A model generated the notes under the pieces. That model was not told the DNA's origin. It did no database searches and worked only from the letters and a program-made list of their open reading frames with translations. A DNA stretch of 64,000 bases from the NCBI GenBank assembly GCA_023055355.1, contig JALJCS010000018.1, positions 1,240,001 to 1,304,000 on the forward strand, in the 5' to 3' direction. Shown one piece after another: positions 14,501 through 29,500 of this stretch (its first letter is position 1; every line of letters starts with the position of its first letter). The translations under genes and the position numbers were made by a program. The DNA is from Agelaius tricolor. Taxonomy: Eukaryota > Chordata > Aves > Passeriformes > Icteridae.

Positions 14501-17500
14501 GCTCACCCCACCCATCTCCACATACAGCCGGTTTCCCAGGTGGCTTTGAAGTGGCATCACCACGGAATTCACCCCAATTTCCCCAGCTCTGCTGCTGAAC
14601 AACTCCAAGGCCTGATGGAAGCACTGACATCTCATCCCAGTATCCCAGCAAGGCTGAGCTGCCCCTGCAGACATTCTCCAGGCGTGATTCTGACCCCCAC
14701 AAGAGCCTTGCAGCTTCTCACAGGGCAAGAGCTTCTAAATATTGTCAATTCATCTTGTTTATAGGTTCATTTCTTCCAGGAATTCTTGTGAAGTTGCTCA
14801 TGGCTCTTGCAAAAGTAGAATGATTATTTCCAACCAGCTGTCATTCCTTAATTAGTCAGCCTGGAGTAAGTGCTCTCCATCCCTACTGGGAACAGCAGCA
14901 ACAGCCAAGAGATAACAATGGGTCCAAGCTGGGATGTTTTGTTGCTGCCTCACAGTTGTTGAAACCCAACTGAATTGAGTTACACTGAGCAAAGCCCCAG
15001 CCTCTATTTCCACTGACTGTAACCAGAAATGGCAGTAAAATTCACACATTGCTCCACAAGCTGGGCAAGTTTAAAAGCTCATTTCCTGGAGATTTGTATC
15101 CCACATTCCTTGCTTAGTCCCACAGAAACTTCAAGCTTTCCTTAGTCTTTCTGCTCCACAATACCTCAAGTTTATGGGATTTCTATGGGGTGCAGAAAAC
15201 TGTGGCAAAACCAGGTTCACAAGTTACTTGGAGAGAAAGAGGTTCTGACAAGCCTGATTACATCAAGCTAATTCCTTTTGGAGATCACGAAAAGCTTCCG
15301 AAATATAAAGAACCATGAACGATCCCCAAAGGCAAAGATATTGTAGGTATTCTAAAACTCCATAAATCACAGTTTCAATTCAGATCCTTGGATACCAGCA
15401 GCAACTGATGTCTCAAGTACAGCAGTTCCACAGATCTGAGGTTGTGAGGGGCAAAAGCACTCCGTGTTTTCCTGCAGGTGAGTGGCACTGCAAGGCTCCC
15501 CTCCCTCAGAAGGAGCAGGAAAAGCTGCACCTTTTCCAGCAGAAATCCATCAAACCTGGGGAGGCTGCTCCAGATTTCCAGCAGGCTGCTCTTAGCCTGG
15601 GTTGCACTGGGCTCCAGGAGTTGGGAGTGCCTTGAGTCACTTAATTGCCTGGGCAGGAGAACAGCCAGGTGCAGCTTTGTTCTGCAGCCACTGTGAGCTC
15701 CAGTATCGGGAGAGCAATTATGGAAGTGATAGCAGGAAATCCTGGGAACTGGGGCAGGACACACGAGTTTCAGCACTGAGCAAGGCTCACAACACTGCTA
15801 AGTTTCTCTGATGATAATAAAGTTTTCCCTAACAAAGAAAGGATTCACAGGATACAGAGGATGGATGGACAAAACAAGACAACAGCTGGGCTGCCCTGAA
15901 AAAAAGAGAGTCTTATATTTGAGCTTTAATCAAAGGGAAAGGAAGTAAGAACTTCTGTGTCTCACTGCCCTTGAAACTACACCAGTAATTCCCATCTCAG
16001 TTAAAGACCCAGCTAAGTCTTCAACAGTCTAACTTTTCACAAGATTCCCATTCTCTGGAAAAAAACACCAGGAAATTTCAGTTAAAGTTACAAAATAAGC
16101 AAAACCAATTAAAACAATTCAGCTAAACAGGTTCTGATGTCCTTTAACAAACCACATCTGACTTTGAAGAAGCTGAAGAACCAACACAAAATAACAAATA
16201 CATACTTGGATACCTCAAACTCTGCAGGTGGAGTACACAGCACTGGAGCTTCAATGCCCTGCTGAACCCAGCTCTGCCACACAGGGACTGCCGGAGGTCC
16301 CAACACGCATCTCCCAGGGCAAGTGAGGAATCTGCCATCCTCTGGGACAGCTGGAGCCAGCAGCAAGGGAGGAAGCTGGGCTGCCATCTGCACCAGCTAA
16401 AAGTGATGAGCACATGCCCCTCATGGCTTCCTGCTTTTAATAGAGCCAGAAACTGCCAAACGCTTCAGAGCATTTCCAAATGGAATGAGCATCTCCATGG
16501 GGAGAAATGGGCAGCATTTGCTAACCCAGGAACCTGCTAAACAATGTTTATTAACAAGATCTTCATATTTGATCAGGGATAAAAGGGGATTTTCCTCTTC
16601 TAACTATGGAGAGGCTCTTAGTAAAAATGTTCTGGAGCACAAATACGAAATTAAGTTGGAGAACCCCTAACCTAGACTGTACAACAAGGGAATGAGTCTC
16701 TCTCACAGCAACGACCAAATCTCTCCCTTCTCACCCCCCTCAAGATCTGTCTGTGAAGAAATGCAAAAATCCTGATGTCCCCAAGTTCCATTGGCCTCCT
16801 TGGCCCCCAGGGACAGTTGGTTGTCCACCAAACATGAAGGTTTACACTGCTGACCATAGCCAGGTCTATATTTGATATCTGTATTAGTAATTGCTTGTTT
16901 CAGCTTAAAGTAAACTATTTATGTAAGCACTGGGGATCTGCACGAATTAGGCTGAACATGCTTCAATTCTTACCTAGCTTGCTGCTCTCCCAGTTGCCAG
17001 GTTTAATTTTAGTGCAGCTATTGCTGGAAGTTCAGACAAAAATATACTTAAAATACTTAAAGAGTCTACCAAGAGCCAACAGCTGAAGGCAAAATTAGAA
17101 AAAAACCCTCGTAACTGAAAATAGGGCATCAATTTTTATTTGGCCTTTGACTAACCACCAAAAAGTTAAAAGGAAGACATGCTGAATTCAGCACCACAGT
17201 TCCCCAGTTTGTGTTTCAAGCTGCTACAAACTAAAGTTTGACGACAAGTTACAGATGGTAAGTTTTTAGAAGATACCTAATGCACTTCCATACCCTGGTT
17301 TGACACCTCTCAAGGGTTTGCTTTGCAGGAGGTTTTGGCCAGAGCAACAAGTTTCCCAAAACTAGAATTGCTTGCTCTTACCTCTGCTCAAAGAAGGAAA
17401 ACCTCAAGCCATTCCTCACCTACATGTTCCAGAACAGTAATTTCTGCAGGTTCCAAAGACCACAAGCAGTCACTAAGCAGATCATGCTGCTTAATCACCA

Positions 17501-20500
17501 ATACTTTGATGACTGGCAATTAGTACCACTATGTTAACTTTCTTTTGAGAGTATCAGTCCTCACCCTAAACTCATTACAAATTAACTCGCTGATCTTGTG
17601 TGTGTGTGTGTGTATATATATATATTTATAAAACACATAAAACTGTGTATCTCTGAGTGTTCAGTATATCTGACTTCACAGGAAACTAATAAACTCATGT
17701 AAATAATCTCTCTCCATGTTCCTAGTCAGTTCTCCCTTCAGCTCCTGGAAGGCCAGAATTAGATCTCCTTGGAGCCTTCCCTTCTCCAGGCTGAACAATC
17801 CCAATTTCCTCAGCCTTTCCTCATGGGAAAAGTGCTCCACCCCCCTCTGATCACCCTGGTGGCCCTCAGAAGTCAGGTCAGTGGGGGCAGTACCCAGAGT
17901 CACAGCACATTACTTGTTTTGAAACTGAAATTACACATGAAAATGCTCAGCAGCTCAGGATTACTTTTCTGATCCAGTTCCATGAAACACTCAGCAAAGA
18001 CTCCAACTGCACCAGTGAGCCTTTGGTGATGGCACATCCTTTTACAGGCAGCTGTGTGCCCAAACTGCAGCCTGAGCCTGCCTGGCAGGGCAGGATTTAA
18101 TCCTTATCCCAGCCTGTGAAGGGCCACAGACGATGGAGAACTGTAGCAAGAAAATCACTCTGGGGCTTTTCCAACTTCTGAAATAACGTATTACACGTTC
18201 TCAGAAAGATTTACATCAAAAATATTCACCAACTTAGTTAGTTCAGTGTAGGTTGTCATAAGAAACAAAACAATTGCACTTCTGTCCAAGTTCAGAGCTA
18301 TTTTCCAGCGTGCCTCCATTTCCACACAGCAGGCTGATGTCACCAGAAAAACAATGTAATTACTGCAATCCCAAGAGACATCCAGTGGGGGCTTGATTTG
18401 GTTTGGTTGGGTTTTAAATATGCAGTAACTGGTTAGGTCTTAAGGACAGCCTTACCTCAACAGGTACTGCAGGATCACATGAACAACACCTTCCTTGCAA
18501 GAACTGTTTCAAAGACACCCTAAACTCTCATTTAATGTTCGGAGTGTCTGGAGTAAAGAGTCAGTAACCCAAACCTGCCTGTACCCATCCTATAAAACCA
18601 CGTTGTATTTACAAGGACAATGAGCAGGGAATTGTGTAATTGTAGCAATTTGATGACTCATCCCTGCACCACTCCAGCACCAAAGCACGGCCTGCAAAAC
18701 TGCACATGGTGCAAACCCTCGTGCTGGATGGAAACCAGAGCCCAAACACAGAAAAACCACTGTCTGTCCACCTGCCCCTCAGACAGAGAGTACCACTGAG
18801 GCAGGAGAAATGGCAAAAACAGTTGGCACTTCAGCCAGGGCTGGGGATTAAGGTGCCCACAAGCTCAGCCTGTGCTGCCAGGGGGAAATTTTCAATCAAT
18901 AATAATAATAATCATCATCATCATCATGTCCCAGCTTGCACAAGAGCAGCCAGCAATAAGAGGAGCCATCAAGGCTCTCTGCAAAGCCTCACCTGAGGCT
19001 CACCTAGAGGAAAACTGGATTCATTTTCCCACCCCTGCCCAGCCCAGGAGCTTTAATTCCACCTTCAGCTTAGAGTGGTGTTTGTTTTCCAGGTGTCTCA
19101 GTTCATTCCTTTCACTGTCCAGTCCCTCAGCTTTCCTTGGCAGACACTGATGTGTGCAGGAATCCCAATCCATTCCTGGCAGAGCAGCAAATCTCAATAC
19201 TCAAATGTGTATCAAAGCAGTCATCAAGCTTATCACTGATATCACTGATAACACTTGCAGTCACTTGCCTAAACATCCCACAATTAACTTTCACTGCCCT
19301 ACGGGCCAAATACTTCAAAAGACAAATCCTTTCTGCCTGTGAATAACTTTTGCTTAAAAGTAAAATGTTTAAACCAGAAACATGGCCCTGACAAAGGGGC
19401 TGTAGGAAGGTACATAGATGTCAGAAGGAGGGTATTGATTTGCTTTTTCAATTGATATTTTTAAATAAAGAAGTTACCACAAGTTCTCAGCGACAATTAT
19501 TAGCAGTAGTTTGGCATTAATGGTTCATCTATTCACATAAACTTATCTATTCACATAAACTTATTTAGGCAGAATCTGCACCTTCAATCTTAATCCATCC
19601 CAAAGCAGAACCGTTTTTCCTCTGTACTTTTAAAACTCAGGGCAAACTTCAAACCATGTCCCTTATACAGCAAACTCACTGAAAGTTCTGAAGGAAAAGC
19701 AGAGCTTAAGTTTTCAAAGCTTTGACTACACCATGTTACACACTTGTTCAGAACATCTGCACCTGTAACTGTATCAAAAGCCACTCTAAATAACTGGATT
19801 TCGTTAGACAGTTAGGAGGATTAGGTATGTCAAGCTTTTGGGATTTTTTTTTATATATATAATGAAAACATTAAGTCATATTTACTACCTTAGAAACTGT
19901 CTCAATGTCTAGTAAAAAAGTGATTTAGCTTTTATTTCCTGTATTAAAAAAGCATCCAAAAAAGAAAACTTGAAGGGAAAATACTGGCTTAAGATTATCA
20001 TCACTTTTCTTCCTTTTAGAGCAGATGCAAAGAGACCTCTTCAGATCCACTCATCTCATCATTTACAGGACTTGTAAAAGGAAAACAAACTATTTAAAGT
20101 TGCATTTGACTGCTGACTGCTCAGATTAGCACATCTGACTGAGGGTTGAGCACAGAACAGCAGGTGAATTCCAGGGCTCCAGGAGCAGCCAAGACACTCC
20201 AGAGGCAGCTGATGCATCCCTGCAACACCAACTGCTCCATTAGCACTGCTGTTCACAGCCCAGAACCTGCCTATCCCCTCCTACAAACTCTGCCATTCCC
20301 ATGGAGCATCCATCCCAAAACCCAGGACCTCTATGGACACCTCCACACCATGGCAAGGCAAAATCAAATTCCAAAAGCTCCAGAAGTTGGACGTTTTTCT
20401 CTATGGGCCACATTCTTGGGTAAACAAGGCAGAAGACAGCACTCTGCCCCACAGAATTGATAAAGGTTAACAGTATTCCATATTCAAGGTAGGGTAAGTA

Positions 20501-23500
20501 ACATCTGAGAAGCAAATTTCAAGCTAAGCTAGCAATTAGATCAGTTCAAATTCATCAAAAATAAATTAGCCTCTGTTAAGATTAACTACACATTTGCAAC
20601 TCGGCTGCCTGGTGCAAAGTTAAAATACTTCAAAGATTATTCCTGGTTTCCCAGAGGGAATTTAGATTCAGATCTCTCCTGCTGTTTCCATATCAAACTA
20701 AAGGGAGTTACCTCAAATTGTCAGCCCAAAGCACAACCCTCAGCACGAGGGGTTTGAAGAGCTGTGAGAGGGAGGGGACACTCAAAGGCCTCAGACACTG
20801 CAAAACTTTAAGCAGGTTTTGAACAGGCTTCTACACAAACTTTTACACTGAAAATTACACAAAGGTTACTCAAAGCCACTGGACAGTCTGAAATACTAAA
20901 CCTGCAGTAAACCTCGACTATTCATCTTTTGCAAAATAGATGGTATTTGCACACAAAAGAAATACAGAAAAAAGCAGCCACCACAATGAAAATTCAACAC
21001 AACTGCAGCCAAGAACCAGTGAGCTACCCCAAGGAAGAATCCTGTCCTGTTGGAAGTTCAGTTGTTTCCTCCAGAGATGTAGAGCAGTGTATTCCAGACT
21101 TGGCAGCCCACAGAAATGGATCAATCTTCACAACTCCTCAGGAAATTCTAATCACTCACTAATTGCCTGAAACACAAGCTTTCATTTATGCACAAGTTCA
21201 GTGTGGGTTTGGAACTGCTGATATCCAAGCAACCCAGAACGTGGAGAAAATCTTATATCCATGAGGGCTGCAGCCTAACTGCAGCTAAATGAAAAGGCCT
21301 TCAGTAATCCAAATTGTAAAAAAATACTCAAATACTTTTTAAATATATCCACCCAGCCTTGCCTGGGGATAGTCAGACACTGCACTTGAGTGCTGATTTT
21401 ATCTGGCTTTTCAAAGGCATGTGCAATTGCATAATTTAGATTTCACATGATTTATATAATGGATGGTAAATGTTCCTGACCTGGAAGGTCAGCACCCCTT
21501 CCCTCTCTACAACTTCAAGATCCAGTTGATGAATACAAAAGCACCTCACTGTGGGACTCAAGAGAAGAGGATTTGAGAACAGCAGGAACAGTTGCCCCAG
21601 GTCTCAGGTTCCTGGGTTGGGAAGATTATTTTCAATCCACACCACATCATCAGTGCCTGGTGTCACAGCACAGCTTCTTGTGTGAGAGAGGTGGCAGAGC
21701 TGTGGCACAGGGCAAACCAAAGCCAGGACCGGCTGACACCTTGTGCACCCCAAGAACAGCCCTGTGCCCGTGGCAGCGTCAGCAGAATCCCTTCCCCAGG
21801 GCCTGGCCAGGATGGCAGAGGAAGGAAAGCTGCAGGCCCTCGCTTCTGAACCCAGGGACAGCCCCAGGAGTCCCAGCTCTGCTTCCTGGGGCAGACCCAC
21901 AGTCTGAAGGGTCTTTGGGAAGGGTAACTCAGCAAGGCTGAAAGAGGATTTCACAGATACTTCAGGACAACACAAATCAGTTACAGCATTGCTCTTCGAG
22001 GGCAACAGCTTTACCTCCAACTTCTCAGGAATCCCAAAATCCACTTGGGAACAGTGGAAGACCATCCTGCACCACAAGGCCAAATCTTTCTGCAGTGAGG
22101 CTTTGCAAACAGGACCATTTTGCCACAGAAATATTACACAGAGGAGTAAAAAGCTCACTTTATAGTTCCTTCTTTCTCTGCTGTAGCACTTCCTCCAGGC
22201 CTGCCAGATGGGGATTGGTACAATTTGCTCAATCCCCTGCTGTGTCTACAGCCAGCTGTGCTACCCTTGACTCTGATGCCTCCCTTGTATTGTATTGATG
22301 CCTCCCTATGTATTTGGATTCTCCTGCCATAAGAAACCAACCACCTATGTAAAGACTCTTAAATGTGAGTCTTGAAGGCCCACAGAACATCTCATCAGAT
22401 GCAAATCACAGAGGCTCAGGGAAAGCTGGGAATGGGCAGTGTGCTAAGCACCCAGGAGTCTGTCACTTGGAGAGGATAAGTGTCCTTCTGATGGAGAGTC
22501 AGAGTGGCACCATCAGTATCAGCAAAACCATCAACACTGGTACTCACAGCTGCTGAATTCTCCTGAGCAAGGGACCCACCCTCCTGCCAGGGGGGTCTGA
22601 TGAGGAGTCTGCAGTGCAAAGACACTGCACAAATGCCATATTTCAGCCTTGGTAGGAAATCTTTGATTATACATTTCTGCTTCCTAGAAAATTCCTCTGT
22701 GGGAAACAGACAAGACCTGCAAGGAAGAGGACTGTCACACACACACCCAGAACAGACTGCCTTGCATCTCCTCCTCTCCTTGGGCAGATTTCCCTCCTTC
22801 ATCCCTCCCAGCACGAGCATGGCACTGACAGAAGGCAGGCAGGGAGCAAGACACGTTTCCTAACACATTTCTTTTCACCTTAACAGGATCAGAGAAAGAA
22901 AAAATCCTCTCTTCCACACGAGGCTGAGAAAGCATCAACACAAGGCTGTGGCTAACAGCATCCCTTCTGCAGACACTTCAGCAGAGCCATCAGCAATAAC
23001 AGCTCCTGCCCACCACTTGTGAAATCTCTCAGGCTTAGTGGGACTGTGTTGTGCTTTCTGAGGGACACAATTAATGTCTGACATTGAACTCGTTGTTGTA
23101 GCTCTGAGCAACGGGCACTGGATTTGCCAAGACACGATCCAGTACCTTGTGGTGATCCATGAATTCACCATGGAGAACCTACCTCCACAGGGACATATCC
23201 TGTCCAGTGTGGAGTGGACAGACTGGGATCTCTGAATGGAACAGGAGAGAAACACCACCAAAAAAAGGCAGGCCAGCAAGTCACCCAAAGGAGTAAGGAC
23301 TGGATCTCTAAGCTCCCATCACTTTTGCTGTGTTCAGAAGTCCCTTCTGCAGTGATGTATCTCAGAGGGACTCATTTCACCACTTCCACCTCATCTGGCT
23401 CATGAAGATCAGTGATTAAGTCAATTACTGACTTCTGAATACTGGCAGCTTCTGAAGAGAAGACCACAATGAGAGAACTCCCCACCAAGAGGAGCAGGCT

Positions 23501-26500
23501 CCTGAAAGGGGTTACTCTTCTGTTCGAGCACACTTGGCAGCTTGGGGATGAAGTGTATGACCTTTAGTGCTCTCCAAAAACCACTGAAAACAACAAAGTC
23601 CAAAAAAAGCACTCGTGTGTATCAGATTGTTCGTAGCAGCAAAGCTCTTTCCCCACAAGCAGAGAGGTCAGTGCTTGGCAGCACCCAAATGGTGCCAGCC
23701 AGGGGAGGCCACCACAGGTGATCCCAACCTGCCATGAGGTTTCACAGGCTGCTCCCCCCTCTTGCTGATCACAAGGAATACAGCTGGAATCCTCACCCCC
23801 TCTTGCTGATCACAGGGAATACAGCTGGAATCCTCACCCCCCTCTTGCTGATCACAGGGAATACAGCTGGAATCCTCAGCAGGAGCCACAGCCAGCTCCA
23901 AATGACAGATGCACGTCATGTCCCAGGCAAATCAGGAACCAAAACTCACAGATATTTACTTCATTTTGCTGGTTCTCACACATCAAGGACACATTTCTGC
24001 TCCTCAGCTGAGGAAAGCAAAGCTCTGGCTCAGAGCTCAGTCCTGGGACCCACTCCAGTAAATAACAACTCACTTCCATTTCCAAACAAACACTAGGAAC
24101 TGACCCAAGACAGAGAAGGTCCCTTCTTGCCCCTAAGAATGAACAGGCTCAGTTAAAAACTAAAGTCATAAAGCCCAAAGCACTCAGATACATGAAGGAC
24201 ACCAGAGAAGTGCTTATGAGAACCCTTCCCTTTGGAGAATAAATCACACTTGGAAAAAGTAATCCCTGCACTTCACATTTCCCCATCCTCCTGGGCAGAG
24301 GTATCTGGATCCAGCACCAAGCCATGGCTGGCCACAGCACCTGGAAGCACCACAAGAAGCTGCTGTGACTGGAAGGGATGCCCAGACTGCATCCAGAATG
24401 CTCATCCCAGTTTAGGCTCTCCAAAGGAAACAGGCTGGGATATGGTGGAGATGACAAGGCTGGCCAAGCACTGAAGCACCAGGGGGAATAAAATGCAATG
24501 CTACCCTTTGCAAATGCCTGCAGGATGTGCAACTGCCACCAAACTGAGCTGTTGGATCAGGCCTCAAAATCTGTAACACCCACACTGAGAACTAAAAAAG
24601 AAAAGTTATTACAAGAAACTGCTGAAAACAAACCCCAAACTGGTGTTACTTTTCACTGAGAGGAGACTCCAGCCAGAAGGAACCACACTGGAAAGCACCA
24701 CTGCTGATTACCAGAGGGAAAACTGGTCATTTTTACCTCAGATGAAGGAACTGGGGAATCCAGGCCATCCCCCTGCTACACTGCCCCCCAGACCCATCAT
24801 GGGTAGTTTTAATTGCTTCTACACTGCTAGCCTTGGTTTGAAAGCTCTGTGTCTCTGAAAAGTCTGTTTAAACACAGGGAACAAGCAGAAATATTTCAGA
24901 TATTGGACAGAACATTCTGTTCCTTTAAAGAAAAGGAATCAAATATGTATTTCTTTTTAATGGAGCTGTTGGACTGTTTCCAAAAAGAAATGGTAACAGT
25001 TCCACTGTTTTGAGGCAAAATACCAGAAAACATGTCAAAAAGGTATTTGTAAATTACTTCAGACCCAACAGAAGCAGCAAAGCAGTTGTCTGGTTATGAC
25101 AACCCATTTCAACAGCTACAGAGAATAACATTTCCAAAGGGATGCAAGCTCCAGAGCAACAGGCCACTCATCATCTCCCATTTGTGATTTCATGCTCTGG
25201 AGGAGAAGGTTTGAGCAGAGCCCATCTCCAGCACTCTGTGGTTTAAGAAAACTGCATCATGTCTGTGCCTCAATTTGTACTGGAAAAAGAGGATGAAGTA
25301 GTTTTCAAGTTCAATTCTTAGCTTTCAACTACAAGTTTTTCCAACTACACTTTCTGTTGTTGTGCTTCCCTCTGGTATCAGAATAGAAACAGAAACTCAA
25401 AATTAGTAAAGAAAAACAAACATAAGCTTAAGCAAGTTAATACTAAATTGTAACATTCATAAATAAAAAAATAAACTTCCTTCTGAAAACTTCTGTGTTT
25501 AAATTGAAAGAACAGAAACTTATGTCACATACCCAGCCCAGAGCACTGAGTGCCACCTCTGGGGATGGGGACTCCATGAAAAGGAAAATGCAGGTCCAGG
25601 AGCACCTCTGGAGCTGGACACCCCACTGGGCAGAAGGCAAGGATAAAGGACAGGAAAGGCAGAGGTGCTGCCCCAAGCCTCCGAGTACTTGGGAGAATGG
25701 GCTTGGAGGAGTCTGAAAATGCCACTGCATGAACTTTACAATCTGGCCTGGGGAGGAACAAGCTGAGATCTCCCACTGGCAGCTTGAGAAGTGAGACATT
25801 TCTTGTTCCTGCAGTGAACGAATTCTGTTAAAGCTTCCAGGCCACACAGGCCATGTCTGAACACAGAGGCAAAGAGGAGCAGGGCACTGCATGCAATTAA
25901 GCTGAAAACTTCAAGCATAGATGGAAGGGTGTAACAAAGAACCTTTTCTAAGAACCCCAAAGACCTTGGGAGGGTGTAAATAAGCCAAACGAAACCTTTG
26001 TGGAGGTTTAAAAGAGATAAAATTATTTTTTTAAAAAACAGAAGCAGAAGAAAGGCATAACTGAAGACAGGGAAGAAACTTGGTGGGGCAGTATTTGTTT
26101 ACTGGGTTAATTTCATTTATATCTCTCTAATAATTCATTTCCCAAGACTTATTTCATCATCTCCTACATTATGCAATAATTCAAAGTGATGCCTGGGCTC
26201 TTATCTTCTGTTGCTTAATGAGCAGTGCTCACATCACACTGGAGATGTTTACTCACAGAGCCCAGAACCCTGCCTGTCTCTGCCTGGCAGCCCTGCTGGA
26301 GCCACTTCCCAAATCAGCACCACAAAACACTCTCAAAATCCTGCTGTGCTCCAAGGATGGAGCCATGGAAGGTGCTGTACCCACAGGTTTGCATCACACA
26401 CCTGCTAACAAGTTTCTCTAACAAGAACCAGTTTCTCTAAAGACCTAAACAAGAATTTTGGTTTTAATCTTGCAGAGAAATCCATATCAAAGCAAATGAA

Positions 26501-29500
26501 AACAGGAGCTACTCGATACCAGTTTGTTCATGTACAAAAACATCATTAAAGGTAACTAAGCAGTTAAAAATAAGGCCTTGCAGCAGTTCCAAGTATTATG
26601 AACTGGCACTTAATATGTACTTCTCCATGCAACAGAAACAAGTGTTAAGTGCCAGGGACTGTATTTCCTAATAATATCAATTAAACCAAAAGCCAGTGTA
26701 GATGAGAAGAAACCTCAAGTACCACAAACAGGAATAATTTTTTTAAAAATAAATGACCTGTTTCTCTTCTGCATTCACTAACAGCTCACAGAATACACAA
26801 AGCAAATACTTCTCCAGTAAACTGCAAGGTTTAAAATACTAAGGTTTAAAATACTGCGAGGCTATTTTACTGCATGAGGAAAAGCACAGAGTTCACACCC
26901 AGACTGAGAACTGGAGCACCTCCCCATCCATGGGCAGAGGGGATTTGCTGAAATGCTGCAGCTTGATTTTAAACAGCTTTGTTAGGTTTGATGATTGTTA
27001 ACAACCTCACAGAAAGGCAGAACAAACCTAATCCCTTCTTTCTTCCTTTAGGTGGACGGCAGGTGACTGCTGAAGCCCAAAGGTTTGAAAGCCCCAGGAC
27101 CGAGTAAGAGCTTCCTGAAGAGACTCTCCAAGGCTCCAGTGAAGACTGCTCTTCCCCCTTTCTGGCCTGTTCACTGGTTACTCTACACACACCACACACA
27201 ACAGACACAATCCCAGGTAACTTCTGTCAATCACCAAGAGCTTCTGTATTTCCCTTCCAGCACTTCCTATTAATCATTTCACTCTAACTAACGTGTGCTA
27301 CGGAACCAAGAGCTCCTGCTACCTGTGCCCCACCTGATTTCTATGTGGGCTTAAGAGTTCAGGAAACTATGAAGGGCAAGTCACAGTGCCAAAAATAATA
27401 AATGGGGAAAGCAGCTGGTGTCACTTTTGCTTCCAAGTTCCCCTTACGACATCACTGAGTCACACACCTAAAAGAAGAACTTTTTTTTAAAAAAATAATC
27501 CTTCACAGACACTTCCAAAAGTCTCAAAGCCTCTTCAGTTGCAGCTCTACAGAAACAATCAAACCTTAATAATAAGAAAAAAGTCTTTATTTTGGCACAA
27601 TATTTCATTGAACCATGGAATATCCTGAGCTGGAAGGGAGCCACAAGGATCATCAAAGTCCAACCCCCGGCCCTGCAGACACCCCAACAATCCCACCCTG
27701 TCGAAATTAGAAGTAGCTTGTGATAATTACCAAGACAGACACCAAACCTCTGGGACTCTGCCCTGGCATGACTGTAGGCACTCTTCTATAAGCAATGATT
27801 TGGCCATGAGACTGTTCATTTCTATAAAACTGAATTACCCATCTAGGAGTTTGTCTTGGACATGAGTTTTTGTCCTTTCTTTGAATACTATTTCAAAATT
27901 GGAAACATAAAGCATTCAAATGGAAAAACAGATTTGTATTTTAACAAAAATTTTGAAGGAATTTCTGGTTCTGAAATTCACATTTGCTGAATTTCAAGTG
28001 GCCACATTTAGCAGGTGAGAAGAGAGGTTTTAAAATAACTGGTTACTCTCTAAGGTAAGTCACTGATGTTCTCCAGTGGCTGACCTCAAATGGAGTGACA
28101 CAAAACTCAATTGTTCATTTTCATTCACAAAAAAGCAATTTCTTTTAACTACTCATTTTATACACATGAAAGACTTGAACCACTGAACGATGGTCTTATG
28201 CAAACAGACTATGTTAAATAATCCTTGTTTTCTGCTAAAAAAATATTACATTCGGAAACACTTTGGGAAGTGCCACACGGTTACTCCACATGTTCAGCAT
28301 TTTCCTTCCAAGGTAAATACCCTGGGAAAAATTGTTAACTGGTCCCAAAAGTTCCCTTTTATCATTTTCAATCCCTCCCAAACCAATGAAGCAGCAATTC
28401 CCCATCTATAAGTTATGCAGGCTTAGCTCCAACAGCTTACTAGAAGAAAAAATAACAGACAACTTAGGATTTAGTGGTTTTCTATGCAGACCAACCCCCC
28501 CACCCCCATCCCTCGTTCTTCACTTCTTAGAAGTTAAAAAACTGAGTTAACAGGGCAACCCAAAGAGCCCAGGACTCCATGCTCACTATTCTGCGTTCAA
28601 CCACGTGCAAAGACTAAGGTAAGGCTACACCCAGGCCCACGCTTAGGAGCAAATAAAAAGCTTATCCTTTCTAAATTAAATCACACAAATATCACAGGCT
28701 GGTCAGTTCATTAACAGCAAAGCTCATTATGTTATTTTTAAGTTAAACGAGAAAGCAAAACGTAGCAGGCAACATGCAGAACTATGCTACTGATATCACA
28801 ACGTCAGTAAACAGGCAATAAAACACAACAGCTCCCCCCCAGCCCTACTGCACAGAAAGCCCTTAAAGAGTCACTCCTACAATGCAGTTAAGTAGAAGAT
28901 TTCAGAAAAGGATGCACAAAAAACATTTAGCAGACTAAACAATTTGATTAAACAGAGTCCTGAGAGTTTAACACAAGTTCAACAGCATAACATTTACAAC
29001 AAGAAAGAAGAAAGGCACCTGGAGACATCTGACACTGGGCATGCTCTGCAGGCATCTCAGTGCGCACATGCTCTCTACCAGGTTGGAGCAGCCTAGCCAC
29101 AAAGACCTTGGCACAGAACACTGCAGGGTGACAAAAAGGAAGGAAGAGAAGAAGCAGTTAGATGCCACAACAAATCACTCAAGGCAGGCAACTCATTAGT
29201 ATGTCAATGTGGGTACTTATCTATGTTATTTCTACATTCACCATAGTTAGCGGCCAGGGGTATAACAACCACTGAAGATGCTGTGCAGCGATCAAGGACA
29301 AGCCATCCCTCTGGCCTGAGCTCCTTTTCCCCCTCTGTAACCCCATGGCTTTAGTGCCCAGCTGTATGCTTTAACTGACTCCCAGCAGCAGGAGAGTTTT
29401 AGTTCACCCACAGTGCTGCCCACAGCAGAGCTTCTGGGGCAGAGAGCCCACCCAGCAACCCAGCCTGGCCAAAATCCCTGCCCAGCTGTGCCCTGCACAG

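Larger units (their letters stand above)
11576..29018. other. FBXW11 intron between the two cassette exons
   Basis: 17.4 kb intron. It holds the CR1 fragments and simple repeats listed separately and is otherwise AT-rich sequence in which I see no exon. A GC-richer patch at about 21570-21920 opens several overlapping frames, none recognisable. Confidence 0.7.

Noticed and set aside
21604..22158. 184-codon minus-strand frame in a GC-richer intron patch
   Set aside because: No recognisable protein, overlaps other open frames on the opposite strand, no splice-site support.
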